From Taklimakanibacter sp050246735 (GTDB lineage: Bacteria > Pseudomonadota > Alphaproteobacteria > Rhizobiales > Aestuariivirgaceae): DNA of 64,000 nucleotides. The notes under the pieces are model-generated. The model made no database searches. It was not told where the DNA came from and was given only the letters and a program-made list of their open reading frames with translations. The position numbers and the translations under genes were made by a program. The stretch covers positions 361,994 through 425,993 of the forward strand of contig JBFWVM010000002.1 of assembly GCA_050246735.1 (NCBI GenBank), in the 5' to 3' direction. Of this stretch, positions 51,533 through 60,735 are shown piece by piece. The first letter of the stretch is position 1. Every line of letters begins with the position of its first letter.

Positions 51533-54502
51533 ATGCAGAATAGCTTGGCTTGCGTCTTGCGGGACGCTAATGGGAACTCCGTGCGCCGTGGAGCAAGGCG
51601 GCATCGGCTGTGCGGCTCTGTCGCGGCACTGGCCATGGCTGCCGCGGGCACGCTCCTGGCGCCAGCCGTCAAAGCTGCGGATTTCACCGCAGGCAACGAG
51701 ACAGAGCTTCGCAATGCCATTGCTGCAGCTGCTGCGAGCGCCGATCCGTCCTCAACCATCACGCTTACGGCGCCGATTGCTGTGAGCAGCACACCGTTTG
51801 TAGACCTCAACGGGAAATCTGTGACCATCGTGGCGACTGGCGCCAACACCCTTTCGGGCGTTGACAATACCAATCCGGGAACTGCGGTTGAGTTCGCCCC
51901 GGCAAGCGCTGGCAGCTCGCTTACCATAACAGGCAATGTGCGGGGCGGCGATGCAACAGCCGCTGGAGTGCCGGGAGGGCACGGATTGGTGCTCAACGGC
52001 GTCACCCTCACGAATGACGGCTCGATCACAGGCGGCGACACAGGTGTTTACGTCGATCAGGCGTCCGCCTTTCAGGTGGATGACGCTATGGGCGTGTGGC
52101 TGACGAATGGCACGCTGGTTAACAATGCTGGAGCGACAATTACCGGCGGCAGCGGTGTCTTGAACGGCAGCGCGGCTGTAGGCGCGGTGCTCGACGGCGG
52201 CACGGGCCATGTCAATAATGGTACCATCCAGGGAGGATTGCTGGGCGCTTTGAATGGCCCTAATCCGGCTGACCACAGCGCGCCTCCGGGCCTGCTGATG
52301 CGCAACACCGATCTTACCAACAACGGAACAATCCTCGGCGGGTTTGGTAGCGGTGTCGACGGGGATGGCGTTCACATGTTTGGCAACTCGACACTGGTGA
52401 ATGGTGAAACGGGCCTCATCCAAGGGACCGATGATCCCTTTTTTAGTGGGTTAATCTTAGAAGGTGGTGACGCAGTACAGCTGTATGACAGCGGCGACAA
52501 TACCATCGTCAATTACGGAACGCTCATGTCGGGGCTTGGCGACACAAGCGCTGTCATTGGGTCCGGAGATTTACACACCACTGGTACCCTCACCATCATC
52601 AATCACGGAAAAATCCTGGGCGGTAACAGCCGGACAGCCATCGACATGGGAAACTCGGCGAACTGGGACCGCCGGCTGATCCTTGAGATCCACGGAGGCT
52701 CCACAATCGGCGCCCGGGACTTGGATGGCGTCGAGGGGTTCGGAAGAGTCTTGGCCAATCGGATAGTCCCTGATGATGTGCTTCGCCTCGCGGGAGAGAT
52801 CGACGACAGCTTCGATGTCTCGGAGATCAACGTCAACTTGTTCCCTCAGCAGCAGAAGTATCTGGGATTCGACCTGTTCGAGAAGACCGGCAGCAGCACC
52901 TGGACGATTACCGGCGTTGCGCGAAACCTGGCGGTCCCGAGCCCGTGGGACATCTATGAAGGCACCCTCCTGATGTCGGCGGGGTCCGACCTCGGCAACG
53001 GCGATGTCGAGATTTTCGGCGGCACGCTCGCCGGTGTCGGTATTGTCGGCCCGACGACCAATTATGGCCCCGGCATCCGAGTGCACCCGAGCAGCGGTGA
53101 GGAAGTCATGTTCTCCGGCGGCGCCATTTCGCCCGGCATTCCGGGCGAGAATGACGGGCTTGGCGAGCTGACCATCGACGGCGACTACACCGGCAATGGC
53201 GGTTCGCTGCTGATCGACACCGTGCTCGGCGACGACAGCTCGGACACCGATCTCCTGATCATCAATGGCGATACGCAGTTCGGCTCCGACAACACGGAAA
53301 GCGATCCGACCCGGGTTTTCGTCACCAATCTCGGCGGCCTCGGCGACCAGACGGTCGACGGCATCAAGATCGTGCAGGTCGAGGGCGGCTCGACGCCCGG
53401 GCTGTTCGAACTGGGCGCGCCGGCCATCGCCGGCGCCTACAACTATGGCCTGTTTCAAGGGCTGCCTGGCGAGACGCCCGAGGACAATGATGGCGACTGG
53501 TATCTGCGCTCGATCGGCCTCAGCCCGACCGTCACCTCTTATGAAGCCTATCCCGGCGTGCTCCTGGGGCTCATCGACATGCCGACCATGCAGCAGCGCG
53601 TCGGCAATATCTACATGCCCTCGTCCGGCACGACCACGGACGGCTTCGTTAATCCCGAGCCTGCGGCCGATGTCGTCGAATATGCGCCGCCGGCGAATCT
53701 GTGGACCCGCATCGTGGCGGCCCACAGCCATCATGAAGGCGAGTCCGACACTGGGACGGAATTCGACCTGAACCGCTATCAGGTGCAGGCGGGCCTCGAC
53801 GGGCGCCTGGGCGAAAACGAAGACGGCATCCTGATCGCCGGCGTCAACCTGCAATATGGCCATGCCGATGCGGATGTCGAATCCGATCTCGGCGACAGCG
53901 ACAACTCGACCGACAGCTATGGCGGCGGCCTGACGCTCACCTGGGTCGGCAGAAGCGGTTTCTATGCCGATGCCCAGGCGATGGCGCATTATCTCGAAAG
54001 CGACCTGAGCCTGGATGGGGTCGGCGATCTGGTCGAGAACAACGAAGGCTGGGGCTACGGCCTGGGCCTCGAGCTTGGCCGCAAGGTGGCGCTCGACGAC
54101 GCCTGGTCGATCACGCCCCAGGCGCAGCTCTACTATACTTCGGTCGATTTCGGCGACTTCACCGATCAGTTCGGCGCCGATGTCTCGCTCGACAGGGGCG
54201 AGAGCCTGAAGGGCCGCATCGGCGTGGCGCTCAACCATGACAGCTTCGATTCAGGCGAGAGCCGCGGCCATGTCTACGCCATCGCCAATCTCACCTATGA
54301 GTTCCTCGATGCGCAATCGGTCGATGTAGCGGGCGTCGATGTCGAGTTCGAGCCCGACGATTTCGGCGCCGAGCTTGGCCTCGGCGGGACTTACGAGTGG
54401 GCTGGCGGTACCTACGGCATCCATGGCGAGGCGCTGGGCCAGACCAGCTTCGAAGGCAGCTATGGCGTGAAGGGCACTGCGGGCTTCTCGGTGAGATTCT
54501 GA
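51533..54502 (+). CDS. Type V autotransporter, beta-helix passenger
   Basis: The 989-residue product has a GAGGGG ribosome site. It has a long signal peptide (cleavage after VKA near residue 48), a passenger of about 650 residues with repeated beta-strand turns (NNAGATITGG, NNGTIQGG, NNGTILGG), and a C-terminal beta-barrel of about 280 residues ending in GFSVRF with the terminal Phe. The barrel inserts in the outer membrane and carries the passenger to the cell surface; adhesion is the usual role. The first half (to about 52.8 kb) is lower in GC than the second, which suggests passenger exchange. Confidence 0.9.
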   Translation: MQNSLACVLRDANGNSVRRGARRHRLCGSVAALAMAAAGTLLAPAVKAADFTAGNETELRNAIAAAAASADPSSTITLTAPIAVSSTPFVDLNGKSVTIVATGANTLSGVDNTNPGTAVEFAPASAGSSLTITGNVRGGDATAAGVPGGHGLVLNGVTLTNDGSITGGDTGVYVDQASAFQVDDAMGVWLTNGTLVNNAGATITGGSGVLNGSAAVGAVLDGGTGHVNNGTIQGGLLGALNGPNPADHSAPPGLLMRNTDLTNNGTILGGFGSGVDGDGVHMFGNSTLVNGETGLIQGTDDPFFSGLILEGGDAVQLYDSGDNTIVNYGTLMSGLGDTSAVIGSGDLHTTGTLTIINHGKILGGNSRTAIDMGNSANWDRRLILEIHGGSTIGARDLDGVEGFGRVLANRIVPDDVLRLAGEIDDSFDVSEINVNLFPQQQKYLGFDLFEKTGSSTWTITGVARNLAVPSPWDIYEGTLLMSAGSDLGNGDVEIFGGTLAGVGIVGPTTNYGPGIRVHPSSGEEVMFSGGAISPGIPGENDGLGELTIDGDYTGNGGSLLIDTVLGDDSSDTDLLIINGDTQFGSDNTESDPTRVFVTNLGGLGDQTVDGIKIVQVEGGSTPGLFELGAPAIAGAYNYGLFQGLPGETPEDNDGDWYLRSIGLSPTVTSYEAYPGVLLGLIDMPTMQQRVGNIYMPSSGTTTDGFVNPEPAADVVEYAPPANLWTRIVAAHSHHEGESDTGTEFDLNRYQVQAGLDGRLGENEDGILIAGVNLQYGHADADVESDLGDSDNSTDSYGGGLTLTWVGRSGFYADAQAMAHYLESDLSLDGVGDLVENNEGWGYGLGLELGRKVALDDAWSITPQAQLYYTSVDFGDFTDQFGADVSLDRGESLKGRIGVALNHDSFDSGESRGHVYAIANLTYEFLDAQSVDVAGVDVEFEPDDFGAELGLGGTYEWAGGTYGIHGEALGQTSFEGSYGVKGTAGFSVRF

Positions 54503-54676
54503 ACGCGGTAGGACGGGTCTTCGCAACTAGCCCGAGACGGACTTTGCCGCACCCGACGCGTTCGGACTGGCACAGTGAGTTTCGAGCCGCCGCTAATGCG
54601 GCGATCCTCGCCGATGGTGAAGGCATCGCCGCGCATCCGCATGAGTTCGCCTGCAGGAAATCCGCCTGAGCCGCCT

Positions 54677-56401
54677 TCACGGCAAGACCTCGCCGCGGTC
54701 GCGAAGCTTGGGCTCGGCGTCCAGACGCAATTGATCCAGCAACCCGTCGTCGGCGGCGAAGATGGCCTCGATCAGGTCGCTCGCTTCCGCGAGGCGCGCG
54801 ATGCTCACGAAATCCGCGCCAACCTGATAGAGATGTTCCGCCTCGGAAAATACTTCCGCCGTGGCGATGATCTTCGCCTGCGGATTGACCCTTCTTATCT
54901 GGCGGACGAGCTTCGCGTTCGTGGTGCCCTTGAGAAGCGAATCCGGAACACTCGAAATCACGATCTCGGCCTCGGCAAGGCCGGCATGCGCCAGAGTGTC
55001 GAGATGCCCGATATCGCCATAGACGACTCTGACTCCGCGCGCCTTCAGATTGTGGAAGACCAGCGGATTGAAATCGACGACACATAGTTGATTGACCAGA
55101 TCCGTCTTGCGCTGCTCCAGCTCGCTCAGGAGCGAGCTCGCCGTCCGGAAGAAGCCAAGCAGCAGGATCCTTGCCTTCTCGGGCTTTTCATCGCCCTCAT
55201 GCTGGTGGGACGGGTCGTCGCTGAGATCGCGCACGCCCAGATATTTCAGGCCGGTGATCGCCTTGCGGGCGAGCGGATCGCTGCGCAGCATGACGAAGCT
55301 GCTCAGGATCGCGAGGATGACGAAGGCGACAGAGCTCGCGGTGGCGGTCTCGGGCTGAATTTGGCCGGATTTCAGGCCGAGCTGGATCAGGACGAGGGAG
55401 AATTCGCTCATCTGGGCGAGATTGATGACGGGCAGAAGGCTTGCCCTGAGGCCATGCTTCATCCACACCAGCGGCGGCAGCATGGTCAAGGGCCTGCCGA
55501 CGAGCGTGAACACGACCAGGGCGGCGACAATGTCGAGGCTTTCACTGGTCGGAATCGTGACCATCATGCCCAGGCCGACGAAGAACAAGGTGATGAAGAA
55601 GTCGCGCAAGGCCGTGACCTTGGCCGTGACATCGAGAGCGTAGGGAAAGGTCGACAGCGACACGCCCGCCAGGAGCGCGCCCATGGCCCGCGAGAGATGC
55701 AGATACTCCGCGAACTCGCTGAGGAGCAGGCACCAGGCGAGCGCCCCCACGACGACGAGCTCCGGAAGGCGGGCGATCCTTTGGAACAGAAACGGCAGGA
55801 GAAACCGGCTGATCAAAAGGGCCGTCGCGATCAGGGCGACCACGCGGGCGATCGATAAGGCGATGACGGAAGGCTGCAGGTCATTCAGGCTCGGCTGCAG
55901 CGCGAGGAAGAGGATGGCGAACAGGTCCTGGAGGACAAGGATCCCCAGGGTCACGCGTCCGGGCAGCGTGTCGAGCTCACGCTTGTCGTAGAGGATCTTG
56001 ACGATGATGACCGTGCTGCTCAGCGCCGAGGCGACGCCGAGATAGAGTGCATCCCAACTCCCGGTCGTGAAAGGCGATCCCATCGCCACGAAGAGAAGCG
56101 TGCCCAGCACCGCGCAGCCGATGATCTGGATCCAGGCCGTGGTCAGGATGACGGGTCCGGCCTGCTTTGTCTTCTTGAGATCGATTTCGAGCCCGATCAT
56201 GAACAGCATGAAGATCAGGCCGAGCTCTGAGATCACGCTGATCGAGTCCTGCGAGTGCACCCATTCGAGCCCCGAAGGTCCCAACAGGAAGCCGGCAAGA
56301 AGATAGGCAAGGATCAGGGGCTGGCGCACGAGATTTGCGCCGACACCAAGCAGCCACGCCGTGACGATCGACAGGGCGACATCGGGGATCAGATGCGTCA
56401 T
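54677..56401 (-). CDS. CPA2-family cation:proton antiporter with TrkA-N domain
   Basis: The open frame extends to 56674, but ATG 56401 (MTHLIPDVALS) begins the membrane domain, giving 574 residues. Residues 1-390 form 12-13 transmembrane helices of a Na+/H+ exchanger domain (GPSGLEWV, ALSSTVIIVKIL, GVSLSTFPYA). Residues about 410-540 are a RCK/TrkA-N-like domain (LLGFFRTASSLLSELE, VVYGDIGHLDTLAHAG), with an FFR variant of the glycine motif. It is probably a KefB/YbaL-type K+ or Na+ antiporter regulated by nucleotides. It is convergent with the autotransporter gene. Confidence 0.9.
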   Translation of the reverse strand: MTHLIPDVALSIVTAWLLGVGANLVRQPLILAYLLAGFLLGPSGLEWVHSQDSISVISELGLIFMLFMIGLEIDLKKTKQAGPVILTTAWIQIIGCAVLGTLLFVAMGSPFTTGSWDALYLGVASALSSTVIIVKILYDKRELDTLPGRVTLGILVLQDLFAILFLALQPSLNDLQPSVIALSIARVVALIATALLISRFLLPFLFQRIARLPELVVVGALAWCLLLSEFAEYLHLSRAMGALLAGVSLSTFPYALDVTAKVTALRDFFITLFFVGLGMMVTIPTSESLDIVAALVVFTLVGRPLTMLPPLVWMKHGLRASLLPVINLAQMSEFSLVLIQLGLKSGQIQPETATASSVAFVILAILSSFVMLRSDPLARKAITGLKYLGVRDLSDDPSHQHEGDEKPEKARILLLGFFRTASSLLSELEQRKTDLVNQLCVVDFNPLVFHNLKARGVRVVYGDIGHLDTLAHAGLAEAEIVISSVPDSLLKGTTNAKLVRQIRRVNPQAKIIATAEVFSEAEHLYQVGADFVSIARLAEASDLIEAIFAADDGLLDQLRLDAEPKLRDRGEVLP

Positions 56402-56905
56402 TGAGTTCCCGGGAGGGCGGAGGAGGCTACAGCCTATCGGCTGGCTGAGATGCTGTAAATGTTCCGGTGGCCTTGAGAAGACGGCGGCTGCGTCCCTGTC
56501 GGATTCATGCGTATCCGCGCGTGAGATCCTTGGTCGACCTGCTGCGGAGTTCCGTGGCGGATGTTGCGAACGCCGCGGTCTCGCGATGGCCTTTGTCGGC
56601 TCTTCGTCGTTCCAAGAAGAGGCCAGATAAGGACAGCAGGGTGCTTCAGGACAGGGGCCCCTCAACGGTCTCACCGAGATGTACCAGTCTTCTTCGTCGT
56701 TCCTTAGGTTACTCTAGTTGTGGATGGGAAAGGCAATACAAGGAAATCAATGGGTTAGAAGTTGCCGTGTACGCGGCATGTGCAGTAAGGGACAGCGCTT
56801 TGCATGAAGAGGGGTGAACGTCATTCTCATCAGCTTGATAGCGAGATCGAACTCTCCTTGGCAGGCTGCGGAGCAAAGCAATAAAGGGGATTCCCAGAAT
56901 GAGCC
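56402..56905. other. Intergenic region at the left edge of an accessory island
   Basis: This 504-bp gap separates the antiporter from the primase-helicase gene. GC falls in the right half. No tRNA, integrase or clear direct repeat marking an insertion was seen. A short frame starting at ATG 56899 after AAAGGGGA ends at 56940 and overlaps the start of the next gene; it may couple its translation. Confidence 0.45.
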
Positions 56906-59395
56906 GTGCTGATGCAGGTTCGCAAGAACACACCGCTTGACACGATGGAGGCTGATGAAATCGCCGCCATTCGTGAGCGGCTGGCCCAACTCGATGCCGA
57001 GAGGGCGGAATTGGAGGCAAGGCTTGTCAGCCTCTGGGCGGCGCGGGAGGTGGCGAAGAAGACCGTTCCCGACAGTTCGAACCGCTTGGCATCTCCGATA
57101 GCTGATGCGCCGGTGACCAACGCTTCGCCGCCAGCCGCGAAAATCGCCCTCATCCGCTCACTGTTTCGGGGCCGCGAGGATGTGTTCCCGAGAAGGTGGG
57201 AGAGCGCCAAAACCGGAAAGGCGGGATATGCGCCCGCCTGTTCCAATGAATGGGTGCGGGGCGTTTGCGGCAAGCCGAAAATCAAATGCGCCGTTTGCCC
57301 AAACCGCGCCTTTCTGCCCATCACCGACTCGCTGATCGACGGGCATTTGCGCGGTCGGCATACTGTCGGCGTCTATCCCATGCTGGCGGACGAGAGCTGC
57401 TGGTTTCTCGCCACCGATTTCGACAAGACGACATGGCGCGAGGACGCGGTCGCCTATCTTGCCGCCTGCAGAGTGCGTGGCGTTCCGGCGGCGTTGGAGC
57501 GTTCGCGGTCTGGTAATGGTGGTCATGTCTGGACCTTCTTCGCTGAGCCGGTTCCTGCTAGCCTCGCGCGGCGACTGGGCGCGCATCTCATCACCGAGGC
57601 GATGGAGCAGAAGCCGGATATCGGATTTTCGTCTTATGATCGCTTCTTTCCGAGCCAGGATACAATGCCTGCAGGCGGTTTCGGCAATCTGATCGCGCTG
57701 CCGCTGCAATATGGTCCGCGTCGGGCAGGAAACAGCCTGTTCATTGATGGGAACTTCGAGCCGTATGGTGATCAATGGGCGTTTCTCTCGACGCTTCCGC
57801 GCATGACGCTGATGGAGGTGACCGCCATCGCCGAGGAGGCAGGCCGGCAGGGCCGCATATTAGGACTGCGCCTGCCGCTCGATGAAGTCGACGAGGAACC
57901 CTGGGCCGCGCCACCCTCCCGGCACAGGCCAGAGGCACCGATTGCCGGACCGCTGCCGGAACACATCGAGGCGGTTCTGGCGGATCAGATCTATATCCCC
58001 CGCGCCGGGCTCCCCGCTGGCCTCGTCAATCGCTTCGTTCGGCTCGCGGCTTTTCAGAACCCGGAATTCTATGGCGCGCAGGCCATGCGGCTACCGACCT
58101 TCGGCATTCCGCGCGTCATCGCCTGCGCCGAATTGCTGTCGCATCATATCGCCTTGCCACGCGGTTGCCGCGAGCCTGTGGAAGAGTTGCTTTCCAATCT
58201 GAACATCTCCTTGCATTGGCGCGATGAGCGCAATGGCGGGCGGGGTATCGAGGCGATATTTCTCGGCGAATTGACCGACGAGCAGCAAACCGCAGCCCAG
58301 GCGCTGCTTCGTCATGACACCGGCGTACTGGCGGCGACGACCGCTTTCGGCAAGACGATCGTGGCGGCAGCGATGATCGCCGAGCGTAGGGTCAATACGC
58401 TGGTGCTTGTCCACCGTCGGCAACTCATGGAGCAGTGGGCGGCGCGGCTCGCCAATTTCCTCGACCTGCCACCGGGGACCATCGGCCAGATCGGCGGCGG
58501 CAGGCGCAGACCGACGGGGATCGTCGACATCGCCATGATCCAGAGCCTTGCACGTGAACGCGAGGCGAGCGACATCGTTGCGAATTACGGGCATCTTGTC
58601 GTCGATGAATGCCATCACCTTTCCGCCGTCAGTTTCGAGGCCGTGGTGCGGCGCGCGAAGGCGAAATATCTGCTCGGTCTGTCGGCTACCGTGACGCGCA
58701 AGGACGGTCATCATCCGATAATCTTCATGCAATGCGGTCCGGCGCGCTATCGCGTTGACGCTAGAGCAAAGGCCTCCGCGCATCCCTTCGGACATCGCGT
58801 TATCCCGCGTACGACGAGCTTCACTTTGCCCTCGGCCCTGGTGGAAGGTCCACGTCCGCCGATTCAACAGGTCTATGCGGCGCTTGCCGTCGACGAGGTG
58901 CGCAACGACTTGATTTTCGATGATGTGCTGAAGGCGCTGGAAGGAAAACGCTCACCCGTGATTCTAACCGAGCGCAAGGACCATGCGCTCATTCTTTCAG
59001 AAAGACTCTCGCGCTTCGCGCGCAATGTGATCCTTCTCACCGGCGGTATGGGCGTGCGGCAGCGTCAGGCTGTCATGCAGCGCCTCGCGGACATCCCTCC
59101 TAAAGAGGAGCGGGTGCTTATCGCCACCGGTCGCTATATCGGCGAAGGGTTCGACGATGCTCGGCTCGATACGCTATTCCTCGCCATGCCCATCTCGTGG
59201 AAAGGCACGCTCGCCCAATATGTCGGCCGATTGCATCGCTTGCATCCCGACAAGAAAGAGGTCGTGGTCTACGACTATATCGACAAAGCCGTACCGGTGC
59301 TCGCCCGCATGAGCGAGAAGCGGATCAAGGGCTACAGGAGCCTCGGCTATTCACTTGGCGTGGAGGAAGAGACGCCGGTGCTGGGGCTCGGATAA
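56906..59395 (+). CDS. TOTE-type primase-helicase
   Basis: The start is GTG 56906 or ATG 56912. The 829-residue product (numbered from the GTG) has a coiled coil (18-45), a four-cysteine zinc site (Cys112, 121, 128, 131) and an archaeo-eukaryotic primase domain with ATDFDK (Asp171, Asp173) and SGNGGHVW (202-209). An SF2 helicase follows with FGKT (481-484), DECHH (567-571), SATVTRKDG and GRLHRLHP. This zinc-primase-helicase order defines the AEP protein of TOTE conflict systems, which are thought to act against invading DNA. No nuclease domain was recognised in the protein itself. Confidence 0.82.
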   Translation: MLMQVRKNTPLDTMEADEIAAIRERLAQLDAERAELEARLVSLWAAREVAKKTVPDSSNRLASPIADAPVTNASPPAAKIALIRSLFRGREDVFPRRWESAKTGKAGYAPACSNEWVRGVCGKPKIKCAVCPNRAFLPITDSLIDGHLRGRHTVGVYPMLADESCWFLATDFDKTTWREDAVAYLAACRVRGVPAALERSRSGNGGHVWTFFAEPVPASLARRLGAHLITEAMEQKPDIGFSSYDRFFPSQDTMPAGGFGNLIALPLQYGPRRAGNSLFIDGNFEPYGDQWAFLSTLPRMTLMEVTAIAEEAGRQGRILGLRLPLDEVDEEPWAAPPSRHRPEAPIAGPLPEHIEAVLADQIYIPRAGLPAGLVNRFVRLAAFQNPEFYGAQAMRLPTFGIPRVIACAELLSHHIALPRGCREPVEELLSNLNISLHWRDERNGGRGIEAIFLGELTDEQQTAAQALLRHDTGVLAATTAFGKTIVAAAMIAERRVNTLVLVHRRQLMEQWAARLANFLDLPPGTIGQIGGGRRRPTGIVDIAMIQSLAREREASDIVANYGHLVVDECHHLSAVSFEAVVRRAKAKYLLGLSATVTRKDGHHPIIFMQCGPARYRVDARAKASAHPFGHRVIPRTTSFTLPSALVEGPRPPIQQVYAALAVDEVRNDLIFDDVLKALEGKRSPVILTERKDHALILSERLSRFARNVILLTGGMGVRQRQAVMQRLADIPPKEERVLIATGRYIGEGFDDARLDTLFLAMPISWKGTLAQYVGRLHRLHPDKKEVVVYDYIDKAVPVLARMSEKRIKGYRSLGYSLGVEEETPVLGLG

Positions 59396-59400
59396 GAGTC

Positions 59401-59488
59401 TTTCAATTGGCTGACTATGTAATTTCAATAAGACAGTATTTGACTTTCAATTGGTCATAAGTGCATTTTCAATTAGTCATATTGAATT
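59401..59488 (+). repeat. Four direct repeats with 22-bp period
   Basis: Units begin at 59401, 59423, 59445 and 59467. Each starts TTTCAAT, and the last two share TTTCAATTRGTCAT (R is G or A). The first continues GGCTGACT and the second AAGACAG, so they are degenerate. The exact 22-bp spacing is about two helical turns. The array fills the gap between the primase-helicase stop (59395) and the ATG of the AAA ATPase gene (59499). It is probably an operator array or iteron-like binding site. Confidence 0.75.
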
Positions 59489-59498
59489 CGGCCGTTCC

Positions 59499-60728
59499 AT
59501 GTCTCTTTTTCCTCGCTTCGCAGCCCGTCGGATCAGAGCCGCCTTTGCGGATACGCGCGTTGTATTGATTGCCGGACCACGCCAGGCCGGAAAGACGACC
59601 TTGGCGCAACAAATCGCCCGTGAAGAAGGTCTGGCTTTCTTCACCCTCGACAATACGACAACCCTGGAGGCGGCGCAGAACGACCCCGTCGGGTTCCTGC
59701 GCGGGATTAACCGGGCCGTCATCGATGAAATCCAGCGGGCGCCCGAACTGCTGCTGGCGCTCAAGGAAAGTGTCGATTCCGACCCCAGGCCAGGGCGGTT
59801 CCTGCTCACTGGCTCCGCTGATCTGATGACCCTGCCGCGCGTCGCCGACAGCCTCGCCGGACGCATGGAGATTGTGCGCTTGCTGCCGCTTGCCGTAAGT
59901 GAGATTGGCAGGCAGGAGAAGGACTTTTTCGGTCCCGCCTTTCGCGGCGAACCGCCATCCAGCGGAGAATCTCTCGTCGCTCAGGCGCTGGTCGAAACAG
60001 TATTCAAGGGCGGTTACCCGGAAGCTGTGCGGCGCGCGGGCCCCTCGCGCCGGCAGACTTGGCACCTGGACTATTTGGACGCCGTCTTGGGCCGCGACGT
60101 GCAGGACATCGCCCAGATCGAGGATATGGCGCGGATGCCGCAGTTGATGGCGCTGCTCGCTGAACATGCGGGGCAGTTGGTCAATTATTCGACGCTCGGA
60201 GCGGGTATCGGCGTCAGTCATGTGACGACCCGCAAATATGTCGGGGTGTTCGAGAACCTGTTCCTTGTCCGGACGCTGCCGCCCTGGCATTCGAATCGTC
60301 TCAAACGCCTGATCAAGACGCCCAAGCTGCATTTTCTCGATTCCGGCCTGCTCGCCAGCTTGCGCGACATCACGCCGGAGCAGCTCCGTCGGGATCGCGG
60401 TCCGTTTGGGGCGATCCTGGAAAGCTTCGTCTTTACGGAATTGCTCAAGCTGGCGAGCTGGTCGGACGCAGCGCGCTTCAGATTTTCGCATTTCCGCGAC
60501 AAGGAAAGGAACGAGGTCGATATCGTCATCGAAGACGCGCACGGGCGCGTGGTCGGCGTGGAAGTCAAAGCGTCGGCTACCGTTACGGCGGCGGATTTCA
60601 AAGGTTTGAAGCAACTCCAGGCGGCTTGCGGTGACAAGTTTGCCTGCGGCCTGGTCCTGTACGACCATGACAAGACGATTCCCTTTGGCGAGCGCCTTTT
60701 CGCGGCGCCGATTTCGGTTCTGTGGTGA
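59499..60728 (+). CDS. AAA ATPase with DUF4143 domain
   Basis: ATG 59499 (MSLFPRFAARR) is used because the upstream frame runs through the repeat array. The 409-residue product has Walker A GPRQAGKTT, Walker B AVIDEIQRAP, sensor LTGSADLM, a winged-helix region (GAGIGVSHVTTRKYVGVFENLFLV), and a C-terminal DUF4143 part with a PD-(D/E)xK-like EVDIVIEDAHGRVVGVEVKAS motif. The family is widespread and often mobile; its role may be in toxin-antitoxin or defence settings. It ends 7 bp before the helical-repeat gene. Confidence 0.9.
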   Translation: MSLFPRFAARRIRAAFADTRVVLIAGPRQAGKTTLAQQIAREEGLAFFTLDNTTTLEAAQNDPVGFLRGINRAVIDEIQRAPELLLALKESVDSDPRPGRFLLTGSADLMTLPRVADSLAGRMEIVRLLPLAVSEIGRQEKDFFGPAFRGEPPSSGESLVAQALVETVFKGGYPEAVRRAGPSRRQTWHLDYLDAVLGRDVQDIAQIEDMARMPQLMALLAEHAGQLVNYSTLGAGIGVSHVTTRKYVGVFENLFLVRTLPPWHSNRLKRLIKTPKLHFLDSGLLASLRDITPEQLRRDRGPFGAILESFVFTELLKLASWSDAARFRFSHFRDKERNEVDIVIEDAHGRVVGVEVKASATVTAADFKGLKQLQAACGDKFACGLVLYDHDKTIPFGERLFAAPISVLW

Positions 60729-60735
60729 GGCATCT

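Noticed and set aside
54503..54676. Small minus-strand frame (GDAFTIGEDRRISGGSK) downstream of the antiporter
   Set aside because: It has somewhat protein-like residues but no start or ribosome site and no family recognised. Left as intergenic.
59401..59488. CRISPR array
   Set aside because: The repeats are contiguous in 22-bp steps with only a 14-base core and no unique spacers of normal length, and no cas gene is near. An operator or iteron array is more likely.
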